NCBI GenBank assembly: GCA_035652315.1 | Contig: DASREA010000026.1 | Location: 1 to 26,278, forward strand | DNA: 26,278 nt | Source: CANKHA01 sp035652315 | Lineage (GTDB): Bacteria > Pseudomonadota > Alphaproteobacteria > Rhizobiales > Xanthobacteraceae | Direction: 5' to 3' | Shown here: positions 9,367 to 17,472 of the stretch, in pieces | Numbering within the stretch: the stretch's first letter is position 1 | How the letters are laid out: each line of letters begins with the position of its first letter | The notes under the pieces: generated by a model | What the model saw: only the letters and a program-made list of their open reading frames with translations | The model's database searches: none | What the model was told of the DNA's origin: nothing | Program-made: the position numbers and the translations under genes

Positions 9367-10653
9367 CTATCGCACCGCGCTTCTGATCGCGGCGGCGAGA
9401 TCGGTGCGTTCCCAGGAAAATCCACCGTCCTTTTCCGGGGCGCGGCCGAAATGCCCATAGGCGGCGGTGCGCCGGTAGATGGGGCGATTGAGCTTCAGCG
9501 TGCGCCGGATATTGGTCGGGGTGAGGCGGAACATCTGTGGCAGCACCTTCTCGAGCTTGCGCTCATCGACCTTCCCGGTGCCGTGGGTGTCGACGAGAAG
9601 CGACATCGGATCGGCGACGCCGATGGCATAGGCGATCTGAATGGTGCAGCGCTCTGCCAGGCCCGCAGCGACCACGTTCTTGGCGAGATAACGCGCCGCA
9701 TAGGCTGCCGAGCGATCCACCTTGGTCGGATCTTTGCCGGAAAAAGCGCCGCCGCCATGCGGGGCATAGCCGCCATAGGTGTCGACGATGATCTTGCGTC
9801 CCGTGAGCCCGCAGTCGCCGTCCGGCCCGCCGACAACGAATTTGCCGGTCGGATTGACCAGAAAATCCGATGGCCGCGTCGGCATCCAGCCTTCGGGCAA
9901 AGCCGAGGCAACAGCGTCGCCGATGAGTTCCTTCACCATGCCCGGCGTATATTTCCGTCCATTGCGGCTGCTGGGCTTGTGCTGTGTGGAGACCACGACT
10001 TTTGTGCAGCCGACCGCCTCGCCGTTGACGTAGCGCACCGTGACCTGGCTCTTGGCGTCGGGCTCCAGATCGAAGAGCTGGCCAGAGCGACGTTTGTCCG
10101 CCAGCACCTTCAGGATTTTGTGGGCAAAATAGATCGGCGCGGGCATGAACGAGCCCTTCTCGTAGATTTCGCTCTCGGTGCAGGCGAAGCCGAACATCAT
10201 GCCTTGATCGCCCGCGCCTTCCTCCTCCCCATGTTTGCTTTTCTTAGCATTGACGCCCATGGCGATATCCGGCGACTGGCCATGCAACAGCACCTCAACG
10301 TCGGCGCCGTAATAGGAAAAGCCGTCCTGGTCATAGCCGATGTCGCGCACCACCTGCCGCGCGATCTGCGCAATCATTTCGCGGTTCACAACGGCGTGCG
10401 GGCCGTGTTTGTGGAATAGCGGCGGCTGCCCGCGGCCCTCCCCTGCGATGACAATCTTATTGGTCGTGGCCAGCGTTTCACAGCCCAGCCGGGTATTCAC
10501 CTGGCTGTCGTCGGCGATGCCGAGCTTGATGTCGTTTTCCAGAAAGGCATCGAGAATGGCATCCGAAATCTGGTCACAGACCTTGTCGGGATGACCTTCG
10601 GACACCGATTCACTGGTGAACAAGTAATTCTTGCGCAACGCGAAATCCCCCAC
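9367..10653 (-). CDS. metK: Methionine adenosyltransferase (SAM synthetase)
   Basis: MetK makes S-adenosylmethionine from methionine and ATP in the cytosol. The 428-residue product has LFTSESVSEGHPDKVCDQISDAILDAFL at the N-terminus (His of GHPDK is in the active site). It also has GYDQDGFSYYGADVEV, the GAGDQGMMFGFA loop, GKFVVGGPDGDCGLTGRKIIVDTYGG, GGGAFSGKDPTKVDRSAAY and the C-terminal TAAYGHFGR. Length is slightly above the roughly 385-400 of many family members, partly from the alphaproteobacterial form. The start is GTG at 10651-10653; a TTG five codons later is a less likely alternative. Its neighbours TrmB and MiaB use SAM. I see no SAM-II-like riboswitch in the 104-bp leader. Confidence 0.97.
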   Translation of the reverse strand: MGDFALRKNYLFTSESVSEGHPDKVCDQISDAILDAFLENDIKLGIADDSQVNTRLGCETLATTNKIVIAGEGRGQPPLFHKHGPHAVVNREMIAQIARQVVRDIGYDQDGFSYYGADVEVLLHGQSPDIAMGVNAKKSKHGEEEGAGDQGMMFGFACTESEIYEKGSFMPAPIYFAHKILKVLADKRRSGQLFDLEPDAKSQVTVRYVNGEAVGCTKVVVSTQHKPSSRNGRKYTPGMVKELIGDAVASALPEGWMPTRPSDFLVNPTGKFVVGGPDGDCGLTGRKIIVDTYGGYAPHGGGAFSGKDPTKVDRSAAYAARYLAKNVVAAGLAERCTIQIAYAIGVADPMSLLVDTHGTGKVDERKLEKVLPQMFRLTPTNIRRTLKLNRPIYRRTAAYGHFGRAPEKDGGFSWERTDLAAAIRSAVR

Positions 10654-10690
10654 AATGCCGCTTAGGGCATGGCTGATCGACGGAGGCTGT

Positions 10691-10719
10691 TTGTTGCAGC
10701 GTAGTCGGGAGGGGTCAAG
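10691..10719 (-). promoter_or_regulatory. Possible metK promoter
   Basis: On the minus strand a perfect CTTGAC (10719-10714) is followed after 17 bases by CAACAA (10696-10691). The -35 matches the alphaproteobacterial consensus, while the -10 is poor. It lies between the praR stop and the metK start, which would allow metK-trmB to be transcribed separately from praR. Confidence 0.4.
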
Positions 10720-10757
10720 CCGAAATAGGAGCCGGCCGGAGCCTCGCCGAGGGCGGA

Positions 10758-11165
10758 TCAGTGATCGTTTTCGCCGGCGATCTGCGCCACAAGGTCGACG
10801 ATCCGCCGCCGCAGCTTCGGGTCCTTGATCCGCATGAAAGCCTTGGTGAGGGCGAGGCCATCCGAGGTGGCGAGAAAATCCGCGACGTAAGCCGGTGACG
10901 GCGCCTCGTTCATGCCGGCGGCATTGGGCTGCAGATTGGGAGCGCCTTCGAAGAAGAACGAAACCGGCACCTGGAGGAAATGACCGATCTGCTGGAGGCG
11001 GCTTGCGCCAATGCGGTTGGTCCCCTTTTCATATTTCTGTATCTGCTGAAAGGTGAGGCCCAATGCGTCGCCCAGCTTCTCCTGACTCATCCCCAGCATC
11101 ATGCGGCGCATTCGCACCCGGCTGCCAACATGCTTGTCCGTTGGATTTGGCGCCTTCTTGGTCAT
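10758..11165 (-). CDS. praR: XRE-family helix-turn-helix regulator, PraR/PhrR-like
   Basis: The 135-residue cytosolic DNA-binding protein has an N-terminal HTH_XRE domain (VGSRVRMRRMMLGMSQEKLGDALGLTFQQIQKYEKGTNRIGASRLQQIGHFL, about residues 14-65). The family-typical VPVSFFFEGAP and a C-terminal helical region (SDGLALTKAFMRIKDPKLRRRIVDLV) follow. This matches the rhizobial PraR/PhrR group, which lies between lnt and metK, as here. Known members control quorum sensing, biofilm or symbiosis genes; the targets in this organism are unknown. The frame could extend upstream to a TTG, but ATG 11163-11165 has a good purine-rich site (AGGAAAGAGAAG) and gives the standard N-terminus. A TTGCATGCAA palindrome 27 bp upstream could be an autoregulatory operator. 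Confidence 0.88.
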   Translation of the reverse strand: MTKKAPNPTDKHVGSRVRMRRMMLGMSQEKLGDALGLTFQQIQKYEKGTNRIGASRLQQIGHFLQVPVSFFFEGAPNLQPNAAGMNEAPSPAYVADFLATSDGLALTKAFMRIKDPKLRRRIVDLVAQIAGENDH

Positions 11166-11472
11166 TCGCTTCTCTTTCCTAGCACAACCTATTGCATGCA
11201 AAATTTTTGGCAGCAATCAGGGGGTTGCCCGCCTTTTTCGAACGCGATCAAAAAATGATGAAAGCCTATGCCAGCCACCCGAGTCCAAACAATTGTCCGC
11301 ATCCTTATTGTTTATTCTTTTATTATTTGTTTCGCTGAATGCAGAATACCGCGTCCATTTGGTCAAGAACAGCGGGCCGTGGATTGTGTTATAAAGACGC
11401 GGTAAAGGACGCCCCGAAAATCCGCTATATGCAATTAACAAACAAAGTCCCGGGCGGGGCACAAATTTGCGG
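11166..11472. other. AT-rich intergenic region between lnt and praR
   Basis: This 307-bp stretch has no credible gene. It is visibly richer in A+T than anything else in the window, especially 11285-11345. It contains the perfect palindrome TTGCATGCAA (11192-11201), the shorter ACAATTGT near 11287, and a candidate minus-strand promoter (see next entry). Just after lnt there is a short GC stem (GCCCC/GGGAC, near 11446-11459) with a weak TTTGTTTGTT tail that could be a poor terminator. The most likely job is the control region of praR. Confidence 0.6.
11339..11367 (-). promoter_or_regulatory. Candidate praR promoter
   Basis: On the minus strand CTTGAC (11367-11362) is followed after 17 bases by CTGCAT (11344-11339). 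The -35 is perfect for alphaproteobacteria and the -10 is weak. The A/T-rich segment lies just downstream. A start near 11332 would give a leader of about 165 nt. Confidence 0.35.
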
Positions 11473-13050
11473 TTATGGTTTCATCCGCCGCCGCAAAACA
11501 AGCAATGCCGCCGCGGCAAGGACGAGAGCGAGCGTGCTGTCGCCGGTACGCGAATAAAGCGTCGGCCCCACAGCCTTGGGCAACGGCGCATCGAGGACAC
11601 CTTCACTGCCCAAGGGCAGCGATTTGATGATCCGCCCGAGCGGATCGACTACCGCGGAAATGCCGGTATTGGCCGCGCGCGCCAGGGGCAGCCCTTCCTC
11701 GATCATGCGCACCCGCGCTTCCTGGAAATGCTGGTAGGGACCGGAGCTGATGCCGAACCAGCCGTCATTGGTGAGATTGACCACCCAGCCCGGGCGCTCG
11801 CCCGGCGGCACGACGGCGCTGGGAAAAATGATCTCATAGCAGACGAGCGGCAGAAAATTGGGCGCGCCGGGGATCGACAGCACGCGATGCCGGTCGCCGG
11901 AAAAAAAGCCGCCGACCACTTCGGTGAGTTGTTTGAAGCCGAGCCTTTCCATGAAGCTTTGGAACGGCAGATATTCGCCGAACGGCACCAGATGCACCTT
12001 GTCGTAAACCGACAGGATCGAGCCGTCGCGGTCGACGACGTAGACCGAGTTGTAGGCATGCTCGTCGGTCTGCGCCGGCCGCACCGCGCCGGTGATCAAG
12101 ACGGTTCGATGACCAAGCAACTGCGCGATTTGCCCAAGCGCGTCCGGCTCGCGGACAAGGAAGAACGGAAACGCCGATTCGGGCCAGATCAGGTGGGTGA
12201 CATCCTGCATCCCATTCGACCGCGGGCCGGTGGCGCGGTCCGACAGGGCGAGATAATGATCCATGATGCGCTGCTTGGCGGAATAATTGAATTTGTCGTC
12301 TTGCGGCACATTCGGCTGCACAATGCGAAGATGCACGCCATCGACAAACGTGGTCGGCGCATTGGCCAGCCGCATCGCGCCGTAGCCCGCCATGCCGGCG
12401 AGAAGCGCCAGACTGCACGCGAACGGCAACCAGGGCCTCGGACTATCCGTCGGATGGTCGGCGAAGGTTGCCGGGCTTGCGAATATAAGGACCGCGAGGA
12501 AGCTCAAGCCCCAGACGCCGACGAGAGAAGCGCTTTGCGCCAGCGCCAGCGGCTGGGTGAGGGCGTAACCCAATGCATTCCAGGGAAATCCGGTGAGCAC
12601 ATGACCGCGCAGCCATTCGGTCACGGTGAGCGCGATGGCCAATGCGAGAAGACGCATGACGCCGCGCGTCCATAACGCGCGCGCCAAGGCGGCCCCCGCA
12701 GCCATGAAGAGCGCAAGTCCCGCCGGCAGCAGCAACACGGCGAAAGGAAGCAGCCAGCCGAACGTCGGGGCGTCGACCAGGAAGGCATAGCCGACCCAAT
12801 AAAGCCCGGCGAGAAAATAGCCGAATCCGAAGCACCAGCCGGTGCCCGCCGCCGCCCATTGGCCGCCGCCGCGGCCCGCCGAGGCGCCGTCGATCAACCA
12901 GACAAGTACCGGAAAGGTGACGAAAAGAACCGGCCACAGATTAAGCGGGGCGAGCGCGGCGACCGAGAGCGCGCCGGCGACGAAGGCGATGCAGGCGCGC
13001 CGCCATCCCCAAGCAAGCACGATCGGCTGAGCGATGCGGGCAATGATCAC
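11473..13050 (-). CDS. lnt: Apolipoprotein N-acyltransferase
   Basis: Lnt is an inner-membrane nitrilase-superfamily enzyme that adds the third acyl chain to bacterial lipoproteins. The N-terminal half has several hydrophobic helices (AFVAGALSVAALAPLNLWPVLFVTFPVLVWLIDG and following). The C-terminal CN-hydrolase domain shows the catalytic Glu in IWPESAFPF, the Lys in YDKVHLVPFGEYLP and the Cys in LVCYEIIFP, with a closing membrane helix and RRRMKP tail. The frame is open back to 13305, but that part overlaps ybeY and reads like a shadow. GTG 13048-13050 gives 525 residues, a normal length, and its GTG overlaps a TGA (GTGA) of a 15-codon frame. ATG 13123-13125 (550 residues, overlapping ybeY by 26 bp) is the alternative. 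corC, usually just upstream, is absent. Confidence 0.94.
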   Translation of the reverse strand: MIIARIAQPIVLAWGWRRACIAFVAGALSVAALAPLNLWPVLFVTFPVLVWLIDGASAGRGGGQWAAAGTGWCFGFGYFLAGLYWVGYAFLVDAPTFGWLLPFAVLLLPAGLALFMAAGAALARALWTRGVMRLLALAIALTVTEWLRGHVLTGFPWNALGYALTQPLALAQSASLVGVWGLSFLAVLIFASPATFADHPTDSPRPWLPFACSLALLAGMAGYGAMRLANAPTTFVDGVHLRIVQPNVPQDDKFNYSAKQRIMDHYLALSDRATGPRSNGMQDVTHLIWPESAFPFFLVREPDALGQIAQLLGHRTVLITGAVRPAQTDEHAYNSVYVVDRDGSILSVYDKVHLVPFGEYLPFQSFMERLGFKQLTEVVGGFFSGDRHRVLSIPGAPNFLPLVCYEIIFPSAVVPPGERPGWVVNLTNDGWFGISSGPYQHFQEARVRMIEEGLPLARAANTGISAVVDPLGRIIKSLPLGSEGVLDAPLPKAVGPTLYSRTGDSTLALVLAAAALLVLRRRMKP

Positions 13051-13094
13051 GATGCAAATGTGCCTTCGGAGGGATTGGCTTCGCTGTCCGGCAT
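13047..13094 (-). pseudogene. 15-codon open frame, possible remnant of corC/tlyC
   Basis: Five bases after the ybeY stop is an ATG opening MPDSEANPSEGTFAS, ending in a TGA that overlaps the proposed lnt GTG. In most Hyphomicrobiales a corC/tlyC gene (CBS-domain, hemolysin-like protein) lies exactly here. As I recall, its N-terminus in Bradyrhizobium-like species begins in a similar way (MPDS/MPDT followed by Ser/Pro/Glu). The likely reading is a deletion that removed the body of corC. It might instead be a leader peptide coupling ybeY to lnt. The evidence is short and the similarity is from memory. Confidence 0.35.
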
Positions 13095-13099
13095 GGAAC

Positions 13100-13615
13100 T
13101 CAACGCGCGGAATCGCGCGCAGCATAGGGATCCGCAATATCAAGCCGGGCAAGAATGGCGCGTTCGCGGCATTCCATCTTCTCGGCGTCGTCCTCCGTTT
13201 CGTGATCGTGGCCCTGCAAATGCAGGAAACCGTGCACGGCCAAGTGGGCAAGGTGATGCAGGAAGGGAAGCTGCTGCGCCGCGGCTTCGCGTGCGGTCGT
13301 TTCATAGGCGATCACGATGTCGCCAAGCATGCCGCCGCCGGGCATGCGCTTGCCATGTTGCGAAGAAGGAAAGGAAAGCACGTTTGTCGGCTTGTCGATG
13401 CCGCGCCAGACCCGGTTGAGGCTACGGATTCGCGAGTCGTCGCTCAGTACGATGGCAAGTTCTCCGCCGCCGCCCGAAACATTGCTGGCTTCGGCGATAG
13501 CGCGGCGAATCATCTCCTCGCTACAGGGCTGATTCTCCCAGAGAGGCGATTCCCGCACGATGTCGATTTCCACGGCCGGCTTGCGCGTGAACCGCGGTCG
13601 CGCCGAAGGGCTCAT
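13100..13615 (-). CDS. ybeY: Endoribonuclease YbeY (rRNA maturation RNase)
   Basis: YbeY is a zinc-dependent single-strand endoribonuclease needed for 16S rRNA 3'-end maturation and 70S quality control. The 171-residue product contains LSDDSRIRSLNRVWRGIDKPTNVLSFP and the zinc motif HGFLHLQGHDH, with ligands expected at His128, His132 and His138. This is followed by the usual EDDAEKMECRERAILARL. Start ATG 13613-13615 overlaps the phoH stop as ATGA. The phoH-ybeY pair is conserved across bacteria. Length is normal for alphaproteobacteria, which have a short N-terminal extension over the E. coli protein. Confidence 0.97.
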   Translation of the reverse strand: MSPSARPRFTRKPAVEIDIVRESPLWENQPCSEEMIRRAIAEASNVSGGGGELAIVLSDDSRIRSLNRVWRGIDKPTNVLSFPSSQHGKRMPGGGMLGDIVIAYETTAREAAAQQLPFLHHLAHLAVHGFLHLQGHDHETEDDAEKMECRERAILARLDIADPYAARDSAR

Positions 13616-14619
13616 TCTTTGCTCTCGGATTTTGGCGCCGCCTTGTCGTAGGCCTCGACGATGCGCGTCACCAATTCGTGACGGATGACGTCGTGATGGG
13701 TGAAGACGGTATGTCCGATTCCTTCGACGTCCTTGAGCAGCCGCACCGCCTGCGCCAGGCCCGACGTCTGGCCGGGTGGCAGATCCACCTGACTCGGATC
13801 GCCGGTGACGATCATGCGACTGTTTTCGCCAAGCCGGGTGAGAAACATCTTCATCTGCATCGTGGTCGTGTTCTGCGCCTCGTCGAGAATGACGGCGGCA
13901 TTAGTCAGGGTGCGACCGCGCATGAAGGCAAGCGGCGCGATCTCGATCTCGCCGGTTTGCAGCGCACGCTCGACAATCCGGGCGTCCATCAGATCATACA
14001 GGGCGTCGTAGATCGGCCGCAGATAGGGATCGACTTTCTCGCGCATGTCGCCGGGCAGGAAGCCAAGGCGTTCGCCAGCCTCGACCGCGGGCCGTGAAAG
14101 GATGATGCGGTCGACCTCCTTGCGCTCGAACAGCAACACCGCATGGGCGACGGCGAGCCAGGTTTTACCGGTGCCCGCCGGACCGGTGCCGAATACCAGC
14201 GCATGACGGCGCAGGGCGCGGATATAGGCATCTTGCGCCGCGGTGCGCGCACGCACCGATCGCTTTCGCAGATTCAGCTCCTCGAAGCTGGGGCGGCCGG
14301 AATCGGCTTCGAAATCGAACAGCGAGCCTTGCGCGATGGCCATGCGGATGGCGCCGTCCACGTCGCCGGAGGTCAGTTCGCGCCCGCGCTTGAGCTGATC
14401 ATAGAGTCCCTCGAGCACGCGGCGTGCCTGTTCGGCCGCGTCGCGGGAACCTTCGATGGTGACATGGTTGCCGTGCGAATCGGCGGCGACGCCGAGGCGG
14501 CGCTCGAGTAGCGCCAGGTTCTGGCCATATTGGCCGAACAGCGCCGAAGCCAAGCGGTTATCCTCGAAGGCGAGAACGATCTGCGTCGGTGAGGCACTCT
14601 CCGTCGCGCCGGTGAGCAT
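13612..14619 (-). CDS. PhoH family ATPase (YbeZ-like)
   Basis: This is a cytosolic P-loop ATPase of the PhoH/YbeZ family that acts with YbeY in RNA metabolism. Counting from ATG 14617-14619 (335 residues), there is an N-terminal KH-like or family-specific part (about 12-80), then GTGPAGTGKTWLAVAHAV with the Walker A GPAGTGKT at about 146-153. The LSRPAVEAGERLGFLPGDMREKVDPYLRPIYDALYD segment, a Walker B-type VILDEAQNTT, and MIVTGDPSQVDLP follow. The frame runs back to a TTG at 14670 inside miaB. A TTG at about 14647-14649 has a good AGGAG 9 bases upstream and would add 10 residues, so the start is uncertain. It is coupled to ybeY by ATGA. Confidence 0.94.
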   Translation of the reverse strand: MLTGATESASPTQIVLAFEDNRLASALFGQYGQNLALLERRLGVAADSHGNHVTIEGSRDAAEQARRVLEGLYDQLKRGRELTSGDVDGAIRMAIAQGSLFDFEADSGRPSFEELNLRKRSVRARTAAQDAYIRALRRHALVFGTGPAGTGKTWLAVAHAVLLFERKEVDRIILSRPAVEAGERLGFLPGDMREKVDPYLRPIYDALYDLMDARIVERALQTGEIEIAPLAFMRGRTLTNAAVILDEAQNTTTMQMKMFLTRLGENSRMIVTGDPSQVDLPPGQTSGLAQAVRLLKDVEGIGHTVFTHHDVIRHELVTRIVEAYDKAAPKSESKE

Positions 14620-14653
14620 CGATCCGTTATCCGGTTCGAAAGTGCGCAAACGT

Positions 14654-16072
14654 TCAGGCTCCTGCGGCAACCATGAGCGGTTCCGTTCCCGCCTGGGTGG
14701 GCGCGTCGATCAGGCGTCCAAACAGGCTATGCGAGTCGAATTGCGTGATGGTCACCCGGCAAATCTCTCCAATCAAGCCCATCGGGGCCTCCACATGTAC
14801 CGGCTGTAAATATGGTGAGCGGCCGACGAGCTGGCCAGCGTGACGCCCTGGTTTTTCCAGCAAAACGTCGATTTCCTGGCCGACGCAGGCGCGATCGAAA
14901 TCTGCCTGCTGCCTTGCAATCGCTGCTTGCAGGCGGGCCAGACGGTCGGCCTTTTGGGTTTCCGGAACCTGATTCGCCATTTCGGCCGCTGGAGTTCCCG
15001 GCCGCGGCGAGTATTTGAACGAATAGGCGGCGGCGTAGCCCGCCTCCGCGACCAGCGAGAGCGTGGCCGCGAAGTCGTCTTCGGTCTCCCCGGGAAAGCC
15101 GACGATAAAATCCGATGAAAACGCCATCGCCGGTTGGGCCGCGCGCAGCCGCTCAAGTGCCGCGAAATAATCCTTTCGGGTGTGGCGCCGGTTCATCGCG
15201 GACAGAATGCGGTCCGAGCCCGACTGCACCGGCAAATGGAGGAATGGCATCAGACTCGGCAAATCGCGATGAGCCTCGATGAGGCTTTCCTCGACGTCGC
15301 GGGGATGACTCGTCGTGTAGCGCAGCCGCGCTATCCCCGGAAGCTCGGCGAGCCGGCGCAACAGACGGCCGAGCGGCCAGGAGCGTCCATCCGGCCCTTC
15401 GCCATGATAGGCGTTCACATTCTGCCCGATCAGCGTGATCTCGCGCACCCCGGCGCTGGCCAGCCGCTCGGCTTCCTCGACGATTTTCCGCACAGGCCGG
15501 GAAACCTCCGCGCCGCGCGTATAGGGCACGACGCAGAAGGTGCAAAATTTGTCGCAGCCCTCCTGCACGGTCACGAAGGCGGAAACGCCGCGCGCGCGGG
15601 TGGCCTCGCGACTCGGCGCGGCGACCAGGTCAAATTTATCCTCGAGGGGGAATTCCGTGTCGATCACCTTCTCGCCGCGCTCGGCGCGCCGCAGGAAGTC
15701 AGGCAGCCGATGATAATTCTGCGGGCCGAAGACGAGATCGACAAGCGGCGCACGGCGCAGGATTTCCTCTCCTTCGGCCTGCGCAACACAGCCGGCGACG
15801 CCGACGAGCATGCGCCGGCCTTCGGCAGCCGCCGCTTCCTTCATTTTTCGGATGCGCCCGAGCTCGGAATAGACTTTTTCCGCGGCTTTCTCGCGGATGT
15901 GGCAGGTATTGAGAATGACGAGATCCGCCGCGCCGGCTTCCGCCGTTTCCACAAAGCCATTGGGTGCCAGCGTGTCCGCCATACGATGCGAATCGTAGAC
16001 GTTCATCTGACAGCCGTATGACTTGATATGGACTTTGCGGGTCCCGCTCATGGGTTGCTCAATCTCTGCCAT
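14654..16072 (-). CDS. miaB: tRNA-2-methylthio-N6-dimethylallyladenosine synthase MiaB
   Basis: MiaB is a radical-SAM methylthiotransferase that modifies A37 next to the anticodon. It has three domains. The UPF0004 domain has cysteines at about 21 (SYGCQMN), 57 (NTCHIREKA) and 95 (VAGCVAQAEG). The radical-SAM core has the CxxxCxxC of EGCDKFCTFCVVPYTRG (173, 177, 180). A C-terminal TRAM domain follows (PYLQPVHVEAP to SLFGRLID). All six cluster ligands are therefore present. ATG 16070-16072 gives 472 residues; a TTG five codons upstream and an ATG at 16049-16051 are alternatives, and none has a strong ribosome-binding site. It is 127 bp downstream of plsC. Confidence 0.97.
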   Translation of the reverse strand: MAEIEQPMSGTRKVHIKSYGCQMNVYDSHRMADTLAPNGFVETAEAGAADLVILNTCHIREKAAEKVYSELGRIRKMKEAAAAEGRRMLVGVAGCVAQAEGEEILRRAPLVDLVFGPQNYHRLPDFLRRAERGEKVIDTEFPLEDKFDLVAAPSREATRARGVSAFVTVQEGCDKFCTFCVVPYTRGAEVSRPVRKIVEEAERLASAGVREITLIGQNVNAYHGEGPDGRSWPLGRLLRRLAELPGIARLRYTTSHPRDVEESLIEAHRDLPSLMPFLHLPVQSGSDRILSAMNRRHTRKDYFAALERLRAAQPAMAFSSDFIVGFPGETEDDFAATLSLVAEAGYAAAYSFKYSPRPGTPAAEMANQVPETQKADRLARLQAAIARQQADFDRACVGQEIDVLLEKPGRHAGQLVGRSPYLQPVHVEAPMGLIGEICRVTITQFDSHSLFGRLIDAPTQAGTEPLMVAAGA

Positions 16073-16079
16073 CCGCGAC

Positions 16080-16128
16080 GGCGCCAAGGCCGTAAATGAC
16101 TGGAATTGATGACGATTACGGCTGCGCC
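16080..16128 (-). other. Possible hairpin in the plsC-miaB spacer
   Basis: GCCGTAA (16089-16095) and TTACGGC (16116-16122) are perfect inverted repeats. The stem can be extended by GGCGC (16080-16084) and GCGCC (16124-16128) across a small asymmetric bulge. The structure ends 8 bases before the miaB ATG, so it could affect miaB translation. It has no T-run on either side, so it is not an obvious terminator. Nothing else is visible in the 126-bp spacer. Confidence 0.3.
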
Positions 16129-16198
16129 ATCGGGGCGCCGGCCAGCTTGGCCGTCTTAGCCGGTTTGCCGGTAAATGGGAATGCCGAAGCGGCCGGCG

Positions 16199-16978
16199 TC
16201 ACTGCCGCCGCAGCATTTCGGCAGTCAGGCCGCGTATCGTCTGCTCCAGCGAACGGACCAGAACCTTGCGATCGGCCGCGTTGTCGTAGGCGACCGGCGG
16301 CCCCCAGGTCACGACCGCGTCCACCGCGCCGCGGCAGATGAATTCTTTCAGATGCGGGATGAAATCGAGATCGCCGTACCAGGCGACCAACGGGCGGTGC
16401 TGCCGCCCGAGCGGCAGCCCTTGGAATCGCGTGTAGCAGATCGACAAGGGCTGTACCGTGAAGGTACGGCCATCGGCCTTCGCCGCGACGTCGCCGACCG
16501 CGCCGAGCAGCGCTGAGCGAAAGGGCAGCACGCGGTTGCCGTCGCTCGATGTGCCTTCGGCGAAAAGCACGACCGATGTTCCCTCGCGCAGCCGCCGCGC
16601 GATTTCGGCGCCCACCGCGGCGGTCTGCTGGCGCTTGCTGCGGTCAACGAAGATCGAACCTTGCGCCCGCGCCGCCTGCCCGATCAGCGGCCAGGAGGCG
16701 ACCTCGCGCTTGGCGATGAAGGCGACCGGCGCCAGCGAACTGATCACGACAATGTCGAGCCACGATGCGTGATTGGCGACGATAAGCGCCGGCTGTTGCC
16801 GGGTCGCTTGCCCCTGGACATTCACGCGCACGCGAAGAAGCCGGCGCAGCAGCCGATAATACGCCACCGTCAACTGCGCTCCGCCGCGAAGGCGCGCGCG
16901 CTCAAGCAGCCAGATTGCCGCGATCAGTACCGGCGTCAGCAGCAGAAAAACGAGGACGACCGCTGGGATGCGCAGCAT
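16199..16978 (-). CDS. 1-acyl-sn-glycerol-3-phosphate acyltransferase family protein (PlsC-like)
   Basis: This 259-residue inner-membrane acyltransferase most likely adds the second acyl chain in phosphatidic acid synthesis. There is an N-terminal membrane helix (VVLVFLLLTPVLIAAIWLL, about 7-25). The PlsC domain has NHASWLD at about 69-75 (the HX4D catalytic motif), FVDRS near 110 and FAEGTSSDGNRVLPF near 139 (the FPEGT-like motif). The start ATG overlaps the Fur stop by one base (TGATG), so it is translated together with fur. Alphaproteobacteria have several such acyltransferases, including ornithine-lipid OlsA, so the exact acceptor is not certain. Confidence 0.9.
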   Translation of the reverse strand: MLRIPAVVLVFLLLTPVLIAAIWLLERARLRGGAQLTVAYYRLLRRLLRVRVNVQGQATRQQPALIVANHASWLDIVVISSLAPVAFIAKREVASWPLIGQAARAQGSIFVDRSKRQQTAAVGAEIARRLREGTSVVLFAEGTSSDGNRVLPFRSALLGAVGDVAAKADGRTFTVQPLSICYTRFQGLPLGRQHRPLVAWYGDLDFIPHLKEFICRGAVDAVVTWGPPVAYDNAADRKVLVRSLEQTIRGLTAEMLRRQ

Positions 16979-17472
16979 CAGTTATGGGATTTGTCATCAT
17001 CCAGCGGCAGCGCATACAGCTCGAGCCGGTGATCGACCAGGCGATAGCCCAGCTTGCGCGCCACTTCGGCTTGCAGCCGCTCGATCTCTTCGGATTGAAA
17101 TTCGATGACCTTGCCGGTGCGCAGGTTTATCAGGTGATCGTGATGCGACTCGGGCATCTGCTCGTAGCGTGCGCGGCCCTCGCGAAAGTCGTGGCGCTCG
17201 ATGATGCCGGCGTCCTCGAACAGCTTCATCGTGCGATAGACCGTCGAAATGGAAAGTCGGTCGTCGAGCTTGACGCAGCGCCGGTACAGCTCTTCCACAT
17301 CGGGATGATCCGCGGAGCCGCTAAGCACGCGCGCGATGATCCGCCGCTGCTCGGTCATGCGCATGCCCTTGGCCATGCATTTCGCTTCGATGTCGTTTTG
17401 TTTCGGCACGCCTGATGTCCCAGTGTTGCGGCGCATTCTAATGACGCGGGGAAAGAGCTGCCATCCCTTCAT
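16978..17472 (-). CDS. fur: Fur family metal-responsive repressor (Fur/Mur)
   Basis: This is a cytosolic winged-helix metalloregulator. The product has RMTEQRRIIARVLSGSADHPDVEELYRRCVKLDDRLSISTVYRTMKLFEDAGIIERHDF (DNA-binding domain), then ARYEQMPESHHDHLINLRTGKVIEFQSEEIE. The HHDH metal-binding segment and the dimerisation domain are intact. The C-terminal CxxC cysteines of E. coli Fur are absent. This is usual for alphaproteobacterial Mur, which responds to manganese; the metal cannot be decided from sequence alone. The ATG at 17470-17472 overlaps the rimI stop (ATGA), giving 164 residues. An ATG at 17434-17436 would give a more typical N-terminus of 152 residues. It is not Irr: it lacks that family's N-terminal features. 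Confidence 0.94.
   Translation of the reverse strand: MKGWQLFPRVIRMRRNTGTSGVPKQNDIEAKCMAKGMRMTEQRRIIARVLSGSADHPDVEELYRRCVKLDDRLSISTVYRTMKLFEDAGIIERHDFREGRARYEQMPESHHDHLINLRTGKVIEFQSEEIERLQAEVARKLGYRLVDHRLELYALPLDDDKSHN

Noticed and set aside
10654..10757. Possible SAM riboswitch before metK
   Set aside because: The 104-bp leader lacks the conserved SAM-II-type segments I could look for and shows only a promoter-like CTTGAC. No riboswitch is called.
13051..13305. N-terminal extension of lnt to the first available start
   Set aside because: It overlaps ybeY and encodes a Pro/Arg/Cys-rich stretch unlike Lnt N-termini; the membrane helices begin after 13050.
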